Shown here: positions 46,881-60,063 of the stretch, in pieces | How the letters are laid out: each line of letters begins with the position of its first letter | Position numbering within the stretch: the first letter of the stretch is position 1 | Assembly (NCBI GenBank): GCA_037447655.1 | Contig: JBBHKE010002332.1 | Location: forward strand, 17,146 to 81,145 | Source of the DNA: Zygnema cylindricum | Lineage: Eukaryota > Streptophyta > Zygnematophyceae > Zygnematales > Zygnemataceae | Direction: 5' to 3' | Length of the DNA: 64,000 nucleotides | Translations under genes and position numbers: made by a program | Notes under the pieces: model-generated | What the model saw: the letters and a program-made list of their open reading frames with translations, nothing else | Databases searched by the model: none | Told to the model about the DNA's origin: nothing

Positions 46881-47899
46881 TAATTTACTCACATAAGCTT
46901 ACCAAGAATCCTCCCCAATTGCTGTCTTCTACAGCTCACCAAATTTGATACAAAAGCCTAAACTTCTTTAATCTATACCACAATATAGAAAATCGAAAAA
47001 CCTGACAACTTCCAAAGTTTGAGCCTAATTGATGCAACATACACCAAGATATGCAACGCTAACCAAGAATCCTCCCCAATTGCAGTCTTCTACAGCTCAC
47101 CAAATTTGATACAATGGCCTAAACTTCTTTAATCTATACCACAATTTAGAAAATCGAAAAACCTGACAACTTCCAAAGTTTGAGCCTAATTGATGCAACA
47201 TACACGAAGATATGCAACTCAGAAGTTTCCAAAAAATAGTTTGCAGATTACATAGTCTGAAGGTCTGGATACATCAAATGTTCTAAGTCTTAAGTCTTAT
47301 AATCGTAGTGAGTTTCTACTCCTAATTGTCCTATTACATAGTGTTGTACTTCCGATAGAAACGTTGTGAGAGACACTTCCAAGAAACCTAACTGCCACAA
47401 AGGTCTAAGTGCTCCTAATCACTCTAAAGCTAATGTTGGCACTCTACAATCAATTTTACTGAGAATTCAATAAAATTACGTGTTGCCGGCTAGATTATTA
47501 TTGTCTGGATGCTGCCATCCTGATGTTGCGTAAACACATGCAGGCAAATCATTTGTGATCTTTTTATGAATCTCGTCCATTGACTTGATTTAGATCAACT
47601 GCAGCTGCGTTGTCTCGTTTCGAATCATATTCAACATCACCGCAGCTTCGTCGTAGCTGCGTCGTCCCAGACTGAATAATCGCAGCTGCTTTGTCCCATC
47701 TGCGTCGCAATTGCTTTGTCCCATCTGCGTCGCAACTGCTTTGTTTTGTTGAATGTGTGAAATCCATATGTGGATGTGGGTGCCATTCCGAAATGGCTAA
47801 TCTGTACCTAAGTGACAACGCGTGTCCTTTACTCTATATTTTACTGTCTTTCTACCGTCACACTATTTTAGTGAGACTTAAAGCTTTCCAAAATCAACA
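46881..47899 (-). repeat. Copia family-2 LTR 4 with internal 160-bp duplication
   Basis: It starts TGTTGATTTTGGAAAGC at 47899 after the polypurine tract of copy c and leads into the gag fragment. A segment beginning accaagaatcctccccaatt occurs at about 46902 and again at about 47061, a near-perfect tandem duplication. cgcagctgctttgtcccatc words lie at 47600-47745. Confidence 0.75.
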
Positions 47900-50800
47900 C
47901 TCCCCTAAAGCTTTAGACTCAGTGTATCATCGCAGCTGCGATGTTAAGAAGCGCAGTTGTGTTGTTGTACTAGCGCAATATGGCAGCATAGCAACGCAAC
48001 AAAACTGCTACTTACCTTGTCTTACTGCATTCCTTTCTAGGACATAGCGCAGTATGGCAACATAGCAAGGCAACAACTCAGCTAGTCAATTAGTCCAACT
48101 GCATCCCTACAATACTTTAGCTTAGGAGCAGGAAAAGCTTTATTGAGCATATCAACAATAATTTTTGCATCTGGCAGATAGCATAATTTAATCACTCCGG
48201 AAAACACTTTTTCTTTTACAAAGTGTAATCTTACATCCATCTGCTTACTCTTGAAGTGGTGACTTGGGTTAGAGGCAATGAAAATGGCAGCTTGGTTATC
48301 ACACCAGATCACCGGTGGACCAACTTCCATGTATCCGAATTCTTACAAAATGGATTTTACCCATAAAAGTTATTTGAGGGCCGAGCTTGCTACCATGTAT
48401 TCTGACTCCATTGTCGATTGTGCCGTAACTTTTTGAAGTTTGTTGCCCCAGGAGGAAGTCCCGTTCCCAATTTGCAGAACAAATCCCGTGGTGGATTTTT
48501 GGGCTTGGCATATCGCCATAGCTTGCATCACTCTATATTTGCACCTTTAGTTCTCCTCCGTCTAGTGTGAGTTTGAGGTCTTTGGTTCCAGCCAAATATC
48601 TTAAGACTCTCTTTGCTGCATCACGGTCAGATTTTATAGTGTTTTCAAGACTTCTGCTTAGTACCCCAATTGTTGTAGCAATATGAGAACGGGTACATTT
48701 CATGAAATATATTAAACTTCCCATTATTTGTCTCTATGGTATTAGTGTCATAGGATCATCCTCCCCTGACTCTGAATAATCACTAATAATAACACTTGGC
48801 TCTGTCTCTTCTCCCTCTAACTTTTGCCGAAACTCCATTGGAGTTATACACCCTTTTGCCCCCCGTATTCTATACTCATCTAACATGTAACCAATAACAT
48901 CTTTTTGAGTCAATTTTAATAATCTATTATTTCTATCCCTTACTACCTGAAAACCTAAAATATATTTCGCCTCACCGATGTCTTTCATCTCAAACCGTGA
49001 ATTTAAGGCAGTTTTGATTTTATTAATTTCATTCATTCATTTGCTAATTTGAAGTAGATTGTCTAGATAAACCACAATATACACTATCCCATCCTCACCC
49101 TTTAGAATGTAAACAAAATGATCAAAGCTTATCCTTTGAAATCTTAGGCTAGTTAAGAATTCGTCAAGCTTGAGATTCCATTGTCTAGGGGCCTGTTTTA
49201 AACCGTATAGATTTTTTAACAATTTGCAATTAAGTGTTATATTCCTAGTTGTTTTAAACCGTATAGATATTTTAACAATTTGCATACTAAGTGTTATATT
49301 TTTGGTTGCGCATACATTTCGGGCTGCTGCCTATAAATGGTCTCTTCTTGCTCTCCATGCAAATAGGTTGTTTTTACATCCATTTGATGTATTTCCATAT
49401 CTTCTATAACAGTTAGGGACAGCAAAATCCTAATTGTTTGAAATCTAACAACCGGATAAAATGTTTTTAAAAGTCAATTCCTTCTTTTTGATTATACCCA
49501 TTTGCCACAAGCTTGGCCTTATATCGTTCAATAGTATTATCAGGATTTAACTTCTCCTTGAATACCCATTTGCTACCAATCGCTTTTTGGTCCGGAGGAA
49601 GATCCACAAGCTCCCATGTCTGAGCTTACATGATCGACTTCATTTCGTCGTTAGCTGCCTCGATCCAGTGATGTCGTTCTGGTGATGAGAAGGCCTCCCG
49701 AATGGTCAGATGCTCCCCTGAGGCTCCATAGTAGGCAAAGTGGAAGTTTGCTTGCAGTCGGTTTCTAGTTCGTCTTCCCCCGGATATTCTGAGGCTGAAA
49801 TCGTCGGATCCTTTGCATTTCTCTTTGGTCTCTGTGTACAACTGTAGGATTGGAATTTTGGACACCGGGCTGAAACTAAATTTGTTGAGGAACTTAATTA
49901 ATTTTAGATATCGGTGTTACCACCGAATGCCTGTGCATATTTGTGACAATCTCTTGTTTGCAATCTAAAATGACATATTGTTTGCAATCTAAAATGACGT
50001 ACTCTTGTACTTTTTGCTGCTTTTGTTGCGTTGTCATTTTAAATAAATCTATCGCGTCAAGCTCAACCTTTACAATAATATTCCATGCTATAATTATTTT
50101 ATGTTTCTCAAATACAAAGACTCTATACCCTTTCGAGTGATCGTTATATCCCAACAAGATACTCGGTAATCCTTTCGGTTCCATTTTCCATCTGTCTTTA
50201 GATGTATCTAAAATAAAGCATTTGCTACCAAAGACTTTGAAATAACTAACATCAGGTTTCCTACTTGTCCTGACCTCGTAAGGAGAAGTTTCTACCGATC
50301 TTGACCCTATTCTATTCTTGATATAAACGGCACAATTTAATGCTTCAACCCATAATTTCGGATCCACGTCCTTACATGCAAGCATGGACCTAGAGCTCTT
50401 TGTGATAGTTCTATTTAGTCTCTCCGAAACCCCATTTTGTTTTAGTGAATAGGGAACGGTTAGCTGATGACTAATACCTTCCTTAAGTAGGAAGTTTTCA
50501 AACTCTGTTGACGTATATTCGCTGCCGTTGTCCTATCTGAGTTCCACAATTCGAAAACTATGTAGTTTCTCCACCCATGCTTTGTAGTTTTGAAAGTAGC
50601 CGAAGACTTCACTCTTGTCCCTCATGAAGTAGACTTTAGTAAACCTTGAAAAATCATCTGTAAATGTAACAATGTATTTCATCCCCCAAGCAGATGGTAC
50701 CTTTGCATGGCCGAAAACATTAGAATGAATTAGTTGCAAAAGTTTAGTGGAACGGTGTTCAGATACCAAATGAAACGGTAATTTGTGTATTTTTCCTAGT

Positions 50801-52318
50801 GCACAACCATCATACGTTTAAGGTGACTCATCAGCATGAGTGACTCCTCATTTACCAGTATGTACCATTCTTTTCAAATTATCATAGTTCACATGGCCTA
50901 ACCTCTTATGCCACAACTCATCTGCAGATAATGCACCAAAATACAAAACATCATTTTGTTTATTATCGCGCATATCCATTCGATACATTTCGCTAGCATC
51001 TCTAGTGCATGTGACCGCAATCTTTCAATTCTTGCTAAGAACTTGCCGACCATGTTTCAAATTGACCTCAAACCCTTTACTTTCTACCAAAGAAGTTGAA
51101 AACATTTTTTTCTTGAAATCCGGGACAAAGAGAACATTGTGAAGAGTTCTCTCAACTGCCTTTCCTTTTATATCAACTAGAAAGGAGACATCACCTACAG
51201 CACGTGCCTGTACACTCAGACCACAGCATAGTAGATATTTTTCTCGGCTGTGGATTTCAAATTTTTGAAAATTGCCTTGTTCCATTATATGTGTGCCGAC
51301 GCTTCAGTATTCATTATCCATCGAGTATCTTTTGCACCCTCCATTGTTGTTGCCATAACGAATAAGTCCTTGTTGTTCTCGTTAGAGAGTGTCAAAGATT
51401 CGTCTCGGTAAGATAAAGATGCCAAGAAAAGTGCATTTCCTCGAGATATAGATCATGTGAAGCCTTGATTGGACCAACTTTGTTGCCATCTAGGTCTGTA
51501 CAATCTTGTTTCGTTAGCTCTCTATAGAACTTTTATCCATGACCTTTTTCATTACAATAATAACAAACAGTGAAAGAGTGTCTATTCCCTCATTGATTAA
51601 AATGTTTAAACTGATTCTAGTTATGATTAAATTGATTTCTCTGCAGATTAAACTAGGCCTTTTTGTCAAAGTCTGTGTTAAAAGCCTGTACCTGCCTCTC
51701 TGTACTGAAAATTTTAGAATCAACCTCTTCCTCTAATATCAAATGAATGGCTAACTGTAAAGTCGAGCTAGTTTTATCTTTATGTTTCAGCCTATTAGAC
51801 GATGCTTTCATAGTATTAGGAAGACCGCTCATTAGTAATGCGGTTTGCTGAAACTGAGGGAATTATCCACATGCACAAGCATAAGAGTTTATTAGAATGC
51901 GAAAATTGTTACCATATTCGGCCATTGTGCCGCGCGTGTATTTATAGTCCCAAATTTGTCCAGCCAAAAATAGTTCTTTTTGGACATTAGCCTTTATATA
52001 ATCATCTTTGAGAGACTTACAAATATCGATTGCCTTTTTCATTTTTATCCGAGGCATAGCCATTTATTCTGAGATACATAATTTTAGAATTAATCGAGCT
52101 TGCAAATTTTTCTTTGACCAAGATGCATTTGTTTCGGCCAGGGAACCATTCAAAATATCCAAAAGATTAACATTTTCGAAGTGTGTTTCCACCATATCCG
52201 CCTAATAAGCATATTTTTCCCTCGAGAAGATAGGAATTCTTGATGATAGGCCCATAACCTGTTGTTCTTAGACCAATAAAGCAGGTGGAGCAGCAGCACT
52301 AGTAGTAGAAGGAGACAT
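47900..52318 (-). pseudogene. Copia family-2 internal region, copy c (defective)
   Basis: From gag start 52318: RIKMKKAIDICKSLKDDYIK, a CCHC region near 51540, and a decayed protease (KAVERTLHNVLFVPDF retained; active site replaced). In integrase the first catalytic Asp is Asn (LIHSNVFGHAK, about 50720), and a stop occurs in LR*DNG. In RT the catalytic box is YLDN instead of YVDD (about 49060), with a short internal duplication near 49200-49270. RNase H (IWCDNQAAIFIASNPSHHFK) ends RDAVGLID (48082). It is inactive for both integration and reverse transcription. Confidence 0.82.
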
Positions 52319-53300
52319 AATTTACTCACAAATGCTTACTAAGAATCAAACCCAACTGTTACTTCTATAGCCCACCAAATTTGACACGAAGCCCTAAACT
52401 GCTTCAAACTACACCACAATATGTAATATCACAAATTCTGACAACTCCCAAAGTTTTAGCCTAATTGATCTAACATACACTAAGATATATGACTCAAAAG
52501 TTTCCCAAAAATAGACTGCAGGTTAAATAGTCAAGAAGTCTACATACATCAAATGATCTAAGTCCTAAGTCTTATACCCGTAGTGAGTTTCTACTCCTAG
52601 TTTTCCTATTACAAAGTGTTGTACCTCCAATACAAAGGTTCATAAGAGATACTTCCAAGAAACCTAACTGCCACTAAGGTCTAAGTGCTCCTAATCACTC
52701 TGAAGCTAATTTTGCCACTTTACTTTCAATATTACTGAGAGATCAATATAATTACTTGCCACCGGCTAGAATACTATTGTCCGAATGCTTCCATCCACCG
52801 GCTAGATTACTATTGTCCGGATGCTTCCATCGAAATGTTGCAAAAACACGCAAATCCCTTATGATCTTTTTATAAATCTCGTCGATTGACTTGATTCAGA
52901 TCAACCGCAACTGCGTTGTCTCGTTCTGAATCATATTCAATGTCAACGCAGCTTCGTTGCAGCTGCGTCGTCACATACTAAATAATCGCAGGTTCTTTGT
53001 CTCATATACATCGCAACTGCTTTTTCCCATTTGCGTCGCAGCTGCTTTGTCCCATTTGCGTCGTAGCTGCTCTGTTTCGTTAAATGGTACTTTTTCCCAT
53101 TTGCGCCGCAGCTGTTTTGTCCCATTTGCGTCGTAGCTGCTTTGTTTTGTTAAATGTGTGACAGGCATATGTGGATGTCAGTGCCATTCCGAAATGCCTG
53201 ATCTGTACTTAAGTGACGATGTGTGTCCTTTACTCTATAATTTACTATCTTTCTGGCGTCACACTATTTTAGTAAGACTTTAAGCTTTCCAAAATCAACA
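52319..53300 (-). repeat. Copia family-2 LTR 5 (outer 5' LTR of the array)
   Basis: It starts TGTTGATTTTGGAAAGC at 53300, flanked outside by aaactaac. The cagctgc-type repeat is amplified here (52905-53150, with catttgcgtcgtagctgct twice). A 33-bp direct repeat (ccaccggctaga.tactattgtcc) lies at 52755-52825. Confidence 0.75.
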
Positions 53301-53404
53301 AAACTAACAAAAGAGGAGAAAGAATTTGAGCTGAGGAGAAGTTTGCGAAAAAATAGGGGAAAGAAACCGGCTGATCTTTCTTTTGACGGTAAGGGAAATA
53401 TTGA

Positions 53405-56400
53405 AAATTCATATTATTATATACCTTGCTTCTCCCATATCCTTCATCTTAAATCTTCCTTTTAAATCATTTTTCAACTTATTTATTTTATCCATAGATT
53501 TATTTAAAACAAGCAAATCATCAACATAAATTGCAATAAAAAAAATTTCTTCCTCATCTTCAAACAAATAAATTGAGTGATCTGAGCTAATCCGAATATA
53601 TCCCAAACCTGTAAGAAACTCATCGAGCTTCTTATTCCATTGCCGAGGCGCTTGTTTCAGCCCATACAAAGATTTGATCAATCGACATACCTTGCTTTCC
53701 TCCCCTTGCTCCACAAATCCTTCGGGTTGTCGCATAAAAATTTCCTCTTCCAACTCTCCATATAGGAAGGTCGTCTTGATGTCCATCTGAAGCACTTCCA
53801 TGTCTTCTGTTGCCGCCATATTGAGAAGTATCGGAACCGAAGGAAACCTGACGACCGGAGCAAAAGTCTCCTCGTAGTCAATTCCCTCTTTCTAGGTAAA
53901 TCCTTTCGCCACTAACCGATCCTTGTAATGCTCAATGGTGTTATCCGGGTTGAGTTTCAGCTTAAATACCCACTTACACCCAATTGGCTTCCTGTCAGGA
54001 GGACAATCCACCAATTCCCATGTATCGGCCGCCATAATTGAGGCCATCTCCTCATTAATGGCTGTCTTCCACCGATTTCTTTCAGGACAAGTCATTGTCT
54101 TATTATAAGTTTGAGGTTCATCAAGGTGAGACAGTTTGGTAACCTTATTGTTAACTTATCTCTCTTGCGATCTTTTGCTGCTTCTTCTTCCTCCCTCAAA
54201 CTCGGTTGCCGGAATAGATGGCTCGCTTGGATTCTTCTGAACACTTTCTACTTCTCCCCTATCCGTTGATTCCGGGTCAATTTCCACCACGTCTTCCGCT
54301 TCGGTTGGAGTTAATACTACGGGTTCCACATTTGGGTCCTTTTCGATCTGATTCATACCTGCAAGATCATCATCTTCTTCAAATCCTGGATAGTTAGAAA
54401 GCTCAAAGTCATCAGAATTTTCTGACTCGAATCTGATTTTGACTGTTTTTGTATGTTTAAAGGGATCTATAGATTTTCTTTCATCCATAACCACTAGATG
54501 TTTCACTAGGATAATATCCTCTCTTTTGAGATCATAGACTCTGTATCCTTTTACATCTTTATCATATCCTAAGAGATATCATGGTTTTCCTTTTGGGTCT
54601 AACTTCTTGTTTGACTGATCTGTGTCTAAACTGAAGACTTGACTACCAAAAACCTTTAAGTGTTAAACGACTAGTTTTCAGCCTGTCCATCTCCCATAGG
54701 GTGTTTGGCCTTTTATTGCTGAAGTAAGAACTCTATTCTTGAGATAATTTGCACAGTTCATTGCTTCCGCCTAAAACTTCTTTCCTAGCTTCTTATCTGA
54801 CAGCATACTCCTAGCACTATCACTCTGTGTTCTATTTAATCTTTCAGCTACACCATTCTGCTCAGGATTTTCAGGAACTGTCTTTTGGTGTTGCACTCCA
54901 TCTTCTCTCACAAAATCCTCAAACTGGTAAGAGGTATACTCTCCACCATTGTCACTCCTTACTCTCTTGATTGAGGTTTCCTGGAGTTTTCACTCCATGC
55001 TTTATATTGTTTAAAACATTCTTGAGCCTCTGACTTATTTTTCAAAAATTACACCATGCAATACCGAGACCAATCATTGGTGATAGTCATCATAAATCTC
55101 TTCCCCCCGGGTGATGGCACTCTGGCTGGCCCCAAATATCTGTGTGTACTAAATCTAGAATATTTCTCCCTTATAGGTGGCAGTTTTTGGGAAGGGTAAC
55201 CTGTGAGCTTTACCTTGAGCACATCCACTACAAAATAGCACTAGATTCTCACTTTTACCGAACTGAATCCCTTCCACTACTCCCATCTTTTACATCTCTC
55301 CTAACCTATCTAGATTAACATGCCCAAGCCTCTTATGCCACAACATTATATCATAAACACCAGTATAATAAAGTTTCTTCTTTTCATTGCTTAAAATCAG
55401 CCTAAACATCCCTTAGCTACCTTTTTCAGCAGTGAAATAAACTTCCTCCAAAAAACTAGCAGTAAAGACTCTTTTCCTAATGCTAGTATCAAAACCCTTA
55501 TCATCTAATACAGACGTAGAGATGAGGTTTTTGTTCAGCTCCGGAATAAACAATACATCGGAGAATGTAACTATAGATGTCTTTCCTTCTACTAACACTT
55601 TTAGATCTACCGATCCTACAAGAGTAGTAGCGACTATCCTCCAATCCTTGTACTTTTTCTCTACGGTGGGAATCTTTCTTATCTTAGTGAACAGGTGTTT
55701 ATCTTTACAGATGTGCATGGATGCACCTGAGTCTATAATCTAGCCTGCTTCACCTTTCAATCCACCGAAAGCACATTTCTGCTTTCGTGGAATTTTGACC
55801 TCGTTTTTCGCTTCCAACTCCTGCTCCAATAGGAGTGCATCGTCCTCGTCCTCGAATTCTGCCTCATGTACCTGTATCACAAGGGCCTTTTTCTTTCCTC
55901 TTGAGGGTCCACCGGTCTGCCCCTTCTTTAACCACAATCAGTTAACTTAGTGCATTCAGCCATAGAGTGCCTGGGTTTCTTACAAAAATGGCACAAACCC
56001 TTGGGAGTCCTTGGTCCGAACTCCTCGGTCTGATTTTTTTGCCCATCCCCTCGATAATTTCCAAACTGTTTTTTGGAATCATTGTTTCTCCAATCGGTCC
56101 CAGCTGCCAAAGCTTGCCCAATCTTTCCTCCCCTTCGGATCTCAATTGTCTTCTCCCAAAGGAGAATCATCCCTACCACTGAATTCCAAATCCACCTTGA
56201 GTTCGCCAAGTCCTGCACAGATTAGACTATATTCTCCAACTTATTAGGTAACTTCATCAATAAAGAGTTAACCTTTTCCTTTTCACTAAATACTTTTCCA
56301 GCACTCTGTAGTTCTATGAAAAGTGTAGCAAGCTCATCGCAAAAATCTAACATCTTCCCCCCTTTGTATACTTACTCCTTAATTTTCTGATGAGCGAACT

Positions 56401-56878
56401 GTTGTTGGTGAATCGTACCACTTCGGTACATCTCTATGAGAGCCACCCAAAGATAGGATGCCCTCTCTACCTGCAAATGGGGAGATGCAAGCCGTTGAGT
56501 AAGATGGCGGAGGTTGAAGTGCTTAGCCGCCATATTGTTGTATTCCTGGGTATCGATATCATTCTCCTCGTTCCTCGAAATTGGTGACATGAATGTCGAA
56601 CCGGTTGCTATTGGTGTGACCGTCTCCTTCTCCTTTCCATTTTCCACCACCTCTCCTTCCTTTGTCTCCTCCGTTGAAGATGGATCTGCATCTCTAGTAA
56701 ATCTGCCTCATGTAAACCCTGGAGGTATCCCAAGACTTGATGGACGCCTCACCTGTCCACTCACTATTCCCCAAAACCGTTTCTCACATAGAACTTCTTT
56801 CATCATACTTTCCGTGTATATGAAGCCAACTCCATTGAATATGGGCACCCTAGATGGTGGGCCCATAAGGTGCAACTG
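53405..56878 (-). pseudogene. Copia family-1 internal region, 3'-truncated
   Basis: In order from the LTR: gag (56650-55930, with knuckle CHFCKKPRHSMAEC), protease (IIDSGASMHICKD, with the preceding Trp mutated to a stop at 55741), integrase (55400-54540, decayed with several frameshifts), linker (STDRGEVESVQKNPSEPSIP), and RT (TWELVDCPPDRKPIGCKWVF, a stop replacing Gln at 53893, SLYGLKQAPRQWN, intact AIYVDDLLVLN). It is cut after MGEARYI at about 53420. RNase H and the 3' LTR are absent. It is the same family as 26.7-33.8 kb, on the opposite strand. Confidence 0.85.
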
Positions 56879-57905
56879 TGAGACCTCTATAGGACCTCAG
56901 AATAGGCAGCTGACACGAAGCCTCTAAGATAAACCAAACCCCTTTGTGTTTCAACAAGAATAAATGCCACCCTCGCAGACAAAAACTCTGACCACTTTCA
57001 CCCTTGTAAAGGGAAGACTTCCCTGAGTCGATAGCAAAATGAATCTCTGAATTTGCTCCCCTGAGCACTAAGTCATGAAGGGTCAAAGTTGACCTTTTGT
57101 ACAGAAGCTCTCTAGGAGAGAGGGTCCAATCTATCAAATTTTTCTAAGTCCTATCTCCCTCTAAATCTCTATCTACTGAAGTACGGCACCAATCTTAATA
57201 GTGCATCGTACATAAAGGTACAGGTGTCGTTGTACTTTATGTACGGCCATTGTACGACATGGCCAAAAAGTCGACACATGTCATTTTTGGATTTGTTCTT
57301 GGAATCCCTGGAGATGTCGTAATCTAGTGTGATTGTGCCACGTGGCGATTGATGTGACGTCAACCGCAAACCGCCAAAAACCTATTGCGCGATCTCGGCA
57401 TGATTCGTGGCCGTCCGATTAAGTCGGATTACAATCGTGGCCGTCATAAATACTTGCGCAATATTTGTTTCGCCTTCGAAACAAAATGCGCAGTATCCGT
57501 TTCGGATGTGCCGTACGCCGTACATTACAAACTGTGTCTATGTCTAAATATCCCGTTGAATGAAGATAACTGACATGTTAACATTTAAATAACTATCAAA
57601 CCCTATATTATACATCTCTGGTTTAGACTAGTTGGCTAAGGCTACAGGCTACCGGCTACATTGGCAGACGGCAGGTTTCACATTCAAATCTTGTGCTCGC
57701 CAAGTTAATTTTGGTAAAATCTACTAACCTAATATTTGTCCCCATGGGGATAGCATAGGCGGCCATGGCTCTATCTCCCTCTCCAACTTTCAGTGACTAT
57801 GACAAGTGTGGGAGCTGGAGAGAGGAGTTAGAGGTAGACTGCCTCTGCTTCTTTTCTGCATTTTACAAAACCTAGAAAATACTAAAATAACCTTTAATTT
57901 CTACA
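56879..57905 (-). repeat. LTR C (5' LTR of the truncated family-1 element)
   Basis: It runs from TGTAGAAATTAAAGG at 57905 to atagaggtctCA at 56879 on the minus strand. It has a G-box (tgccacgtggcg, about 57336), gtacggccattgtac words and the antisense tRNA-like segment (57612-57705, B-box-like cattcaaatctt). The right end joins LTR D in mid-sequence. Confidence 0.75.
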
Positions 57906-58972
57906 AGTGCCGACTCCAAGTTTATATAAACCCAAATGATTGACCCATTGACGACCAGAGCCCCATTACAGCTTCACCCCTGTGAAATAATACTTTCTGT
58001 GTGCTCAATTCCACCACAGAATGCAAAGTTAGAATATGTGATTTGGATACATCCACCCACTTTGACTTTCCCTTAGAAATGCAGCCACCCAAGCAGGCAA
58101 AAACTCTGACCGACTTCACCGTTGTTTAGCCTGTACTCTCTTGAGTCCGTAGCAAAAAGAATCACTGAAAAAGGTCAATTGAGTTTATTGTTATGGCTGG
58201 CCAAAGTTTGCCTTTTATACAAGATGCTCTCTGGTGGAGGCGACTACCTACCCGAAATATTTTAAGTCCTATTCCCTCTCTAAAAGCCCTTCTACTGAAG
58301 TACGGCGCCAATCACAAGAATATATCGTACAGAAAAGTACAGGCGTATGTGTACTTTTTGTACGACAGCTCATCTGTCACGTCCGAGCTTGTTGTCTTGC
58401 ACTCCGGAAATTCCGCAACCACGTACGATGTCGCCACATGTCATCCGGAGTGGCGGCGCCCGAAAACGCCAAGGCGGCCATTCCGAAATCCCGGCTTGCA
58501 CCATGGCCGTCAATTTCACATCGCCTTTTTATCCGGACCGTCGAAACAAATGCCTTTAACATTTGTTTCGTGCGGCGTTAAAGGTACAGCGGGTTCTATG
58601 CCAAAGATTGTGTCCTAGCAGTTAAATGGAATCTTTGCCCTGTATTTATTCAAATACCTATCCTACCCTATATTTCGTATCACTGATCCTAAACTACAGG
58701 ATAAAGCTATCACCTACCGATTAATCTAACAGACGTTAGGTAGTAGAATCAAATCCCGGAGCCGGCAGTTTTTTTGGTACAAATTAAGTAGTAGCCTATT
58801 TTCTGTCACCTAAAACAGCATAGGCAGCCATGGTTCTAGCTCTCCCTCTCCAGTCTTCAATGACTGCAATAAGTATGGGGACTGGAGAGTGGGGCGAGAA
58901 GCAGACTGCCTTTGCTTTTTTTCTTCCTTTTATTTTTCCTATTGAAACATAGATAATACATAACTTTCAACA
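57906..58972 (-). repeat. LTR D (family-1 LTR lacking its 3' end)
   Basis: It starts TGTTGAAAGTTATG at 58972. It continues to gtgccgactcc at 57906, where LTR C begins, and so lacks about 60 bp present at the matching end of LTR F. It appears to be an older LTR into which the element at 53.4-57.9 kb inserted. It contains the antisense tRNA-like segment (58683-58775, aatcaaatcccgg). Confidence 0.7.
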
Positions 58973-59400
58973 CTCTCCTCCCCTCCCCTCCCTTCTCGTC
59001 TCCTCTCCTCTCCCCTCCCTTCTCACTTCCCCTCTCCCCTCACCCTCACCCTAAACTTGTCTCTCTCTCCCTCAATCTGTCACTCAATATTTTTCTCAGT
59101 CACCCTCCCAATCTGACGCTTTTGTTTAATTTTCCTCCTCTCTATACCTATCTCTTCTACTCTCTCTGTAGATTTGTAGTTCCCTATCCCCTACTGCCTC
59201 TCCTTATCTTGACGCCTCTCACCTGCAACTCGTCTATCCCTATCCCTCTCACTCTCCCTATCTTTCTCCCTCTCTTTATCTTTTCCCCTCCCTATCTCTC
59301 TCCCTCTCTCTAAAATCATCGCTCCCCATCCCTCTCATTCCCCCTATCCTTCTCCCTCTTCCTATCCCTATCTTTGACCTCTCTCTCTGTCAATTCTCTT
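58973..59400 (+). repeat. CT-rich tract
   Basis: cctctcccctccc-type words extend from the end of LTR D to about 59400. No gene is seen; the Pro/Leu-rich frame at 59122-59313 is low complexity. Confidence 0.7.
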
Positions 59401-59506
59401 TACCCATGATTACCTTAGAGGGGCTGCACAACAAAATTTATAACACAAAAGACATCCCCATATCCGAAACAAAACTCAGAATTGCCCTTCGGCAACGAAG
59501 GCATCT

Positions 59507-59760
59507 CATCGCTAAAATCCACCAGAAACGACACTGCCTCGTCGCTTATGGGGTAATATGCTATCATAATACAATAAAAAGTTTATGTTTTTGGGAAAAA
59601 AGTAGGGTCCATGTCATGGCAATAATGCGGTTTCATCGCTAGAACCCACCAGCGACGACACTACCTCGTCACTTATGGGGCAAGATGCTACTACAATGTA
59701 ATAAAATGTTTATTTTTTGGGAAAAATAAGAAGGTCCATGTCATGGCAATAATGCGGTTC
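59507..59760 (+). repeat. 127-bp tandem duplication
   Basis: catcgctaaaatccaccaga (59507) and catcgctagaacccaccagc (59634) start two adjacent copies. Both end with gtcatggcaataatgcggtt. Identity by eye is about 85-90%. The remaining DNA between 59400 and 60060 holds nothing recognisable. Confidence 0.7.
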
Positions 59761-60063
59761 AAAGTAGTGTACAAGCACCACTATACTCATGCATTCTTTT
59801 TCAAGAAATATACATTCTCACGACAATGAAATATCTTTAAGGGGTTGATAAAAACACTTCTTTAGTATTGAAAAAACGGTTACAATTTCATTGATGGTGT
59901 CACAATATACTAACTATCCGGCATTCTACTTAAATGTAATCTAACATAATATATCACACCAAACAAAGCACTAAAAAAATAAATACAAAAAATCCACACT
60001 ATTACAAAAGAGCATATCACTTCGGCCCTCCCATTTCACTTAGTAATTGTTATCGCTATCAAT

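Noticed and set aside
57385-58620. Frames of 60-140 codons in LTRs C and D
   Set aside because: They lie inside family-1 LTRs, differ between copies and are not conserved.
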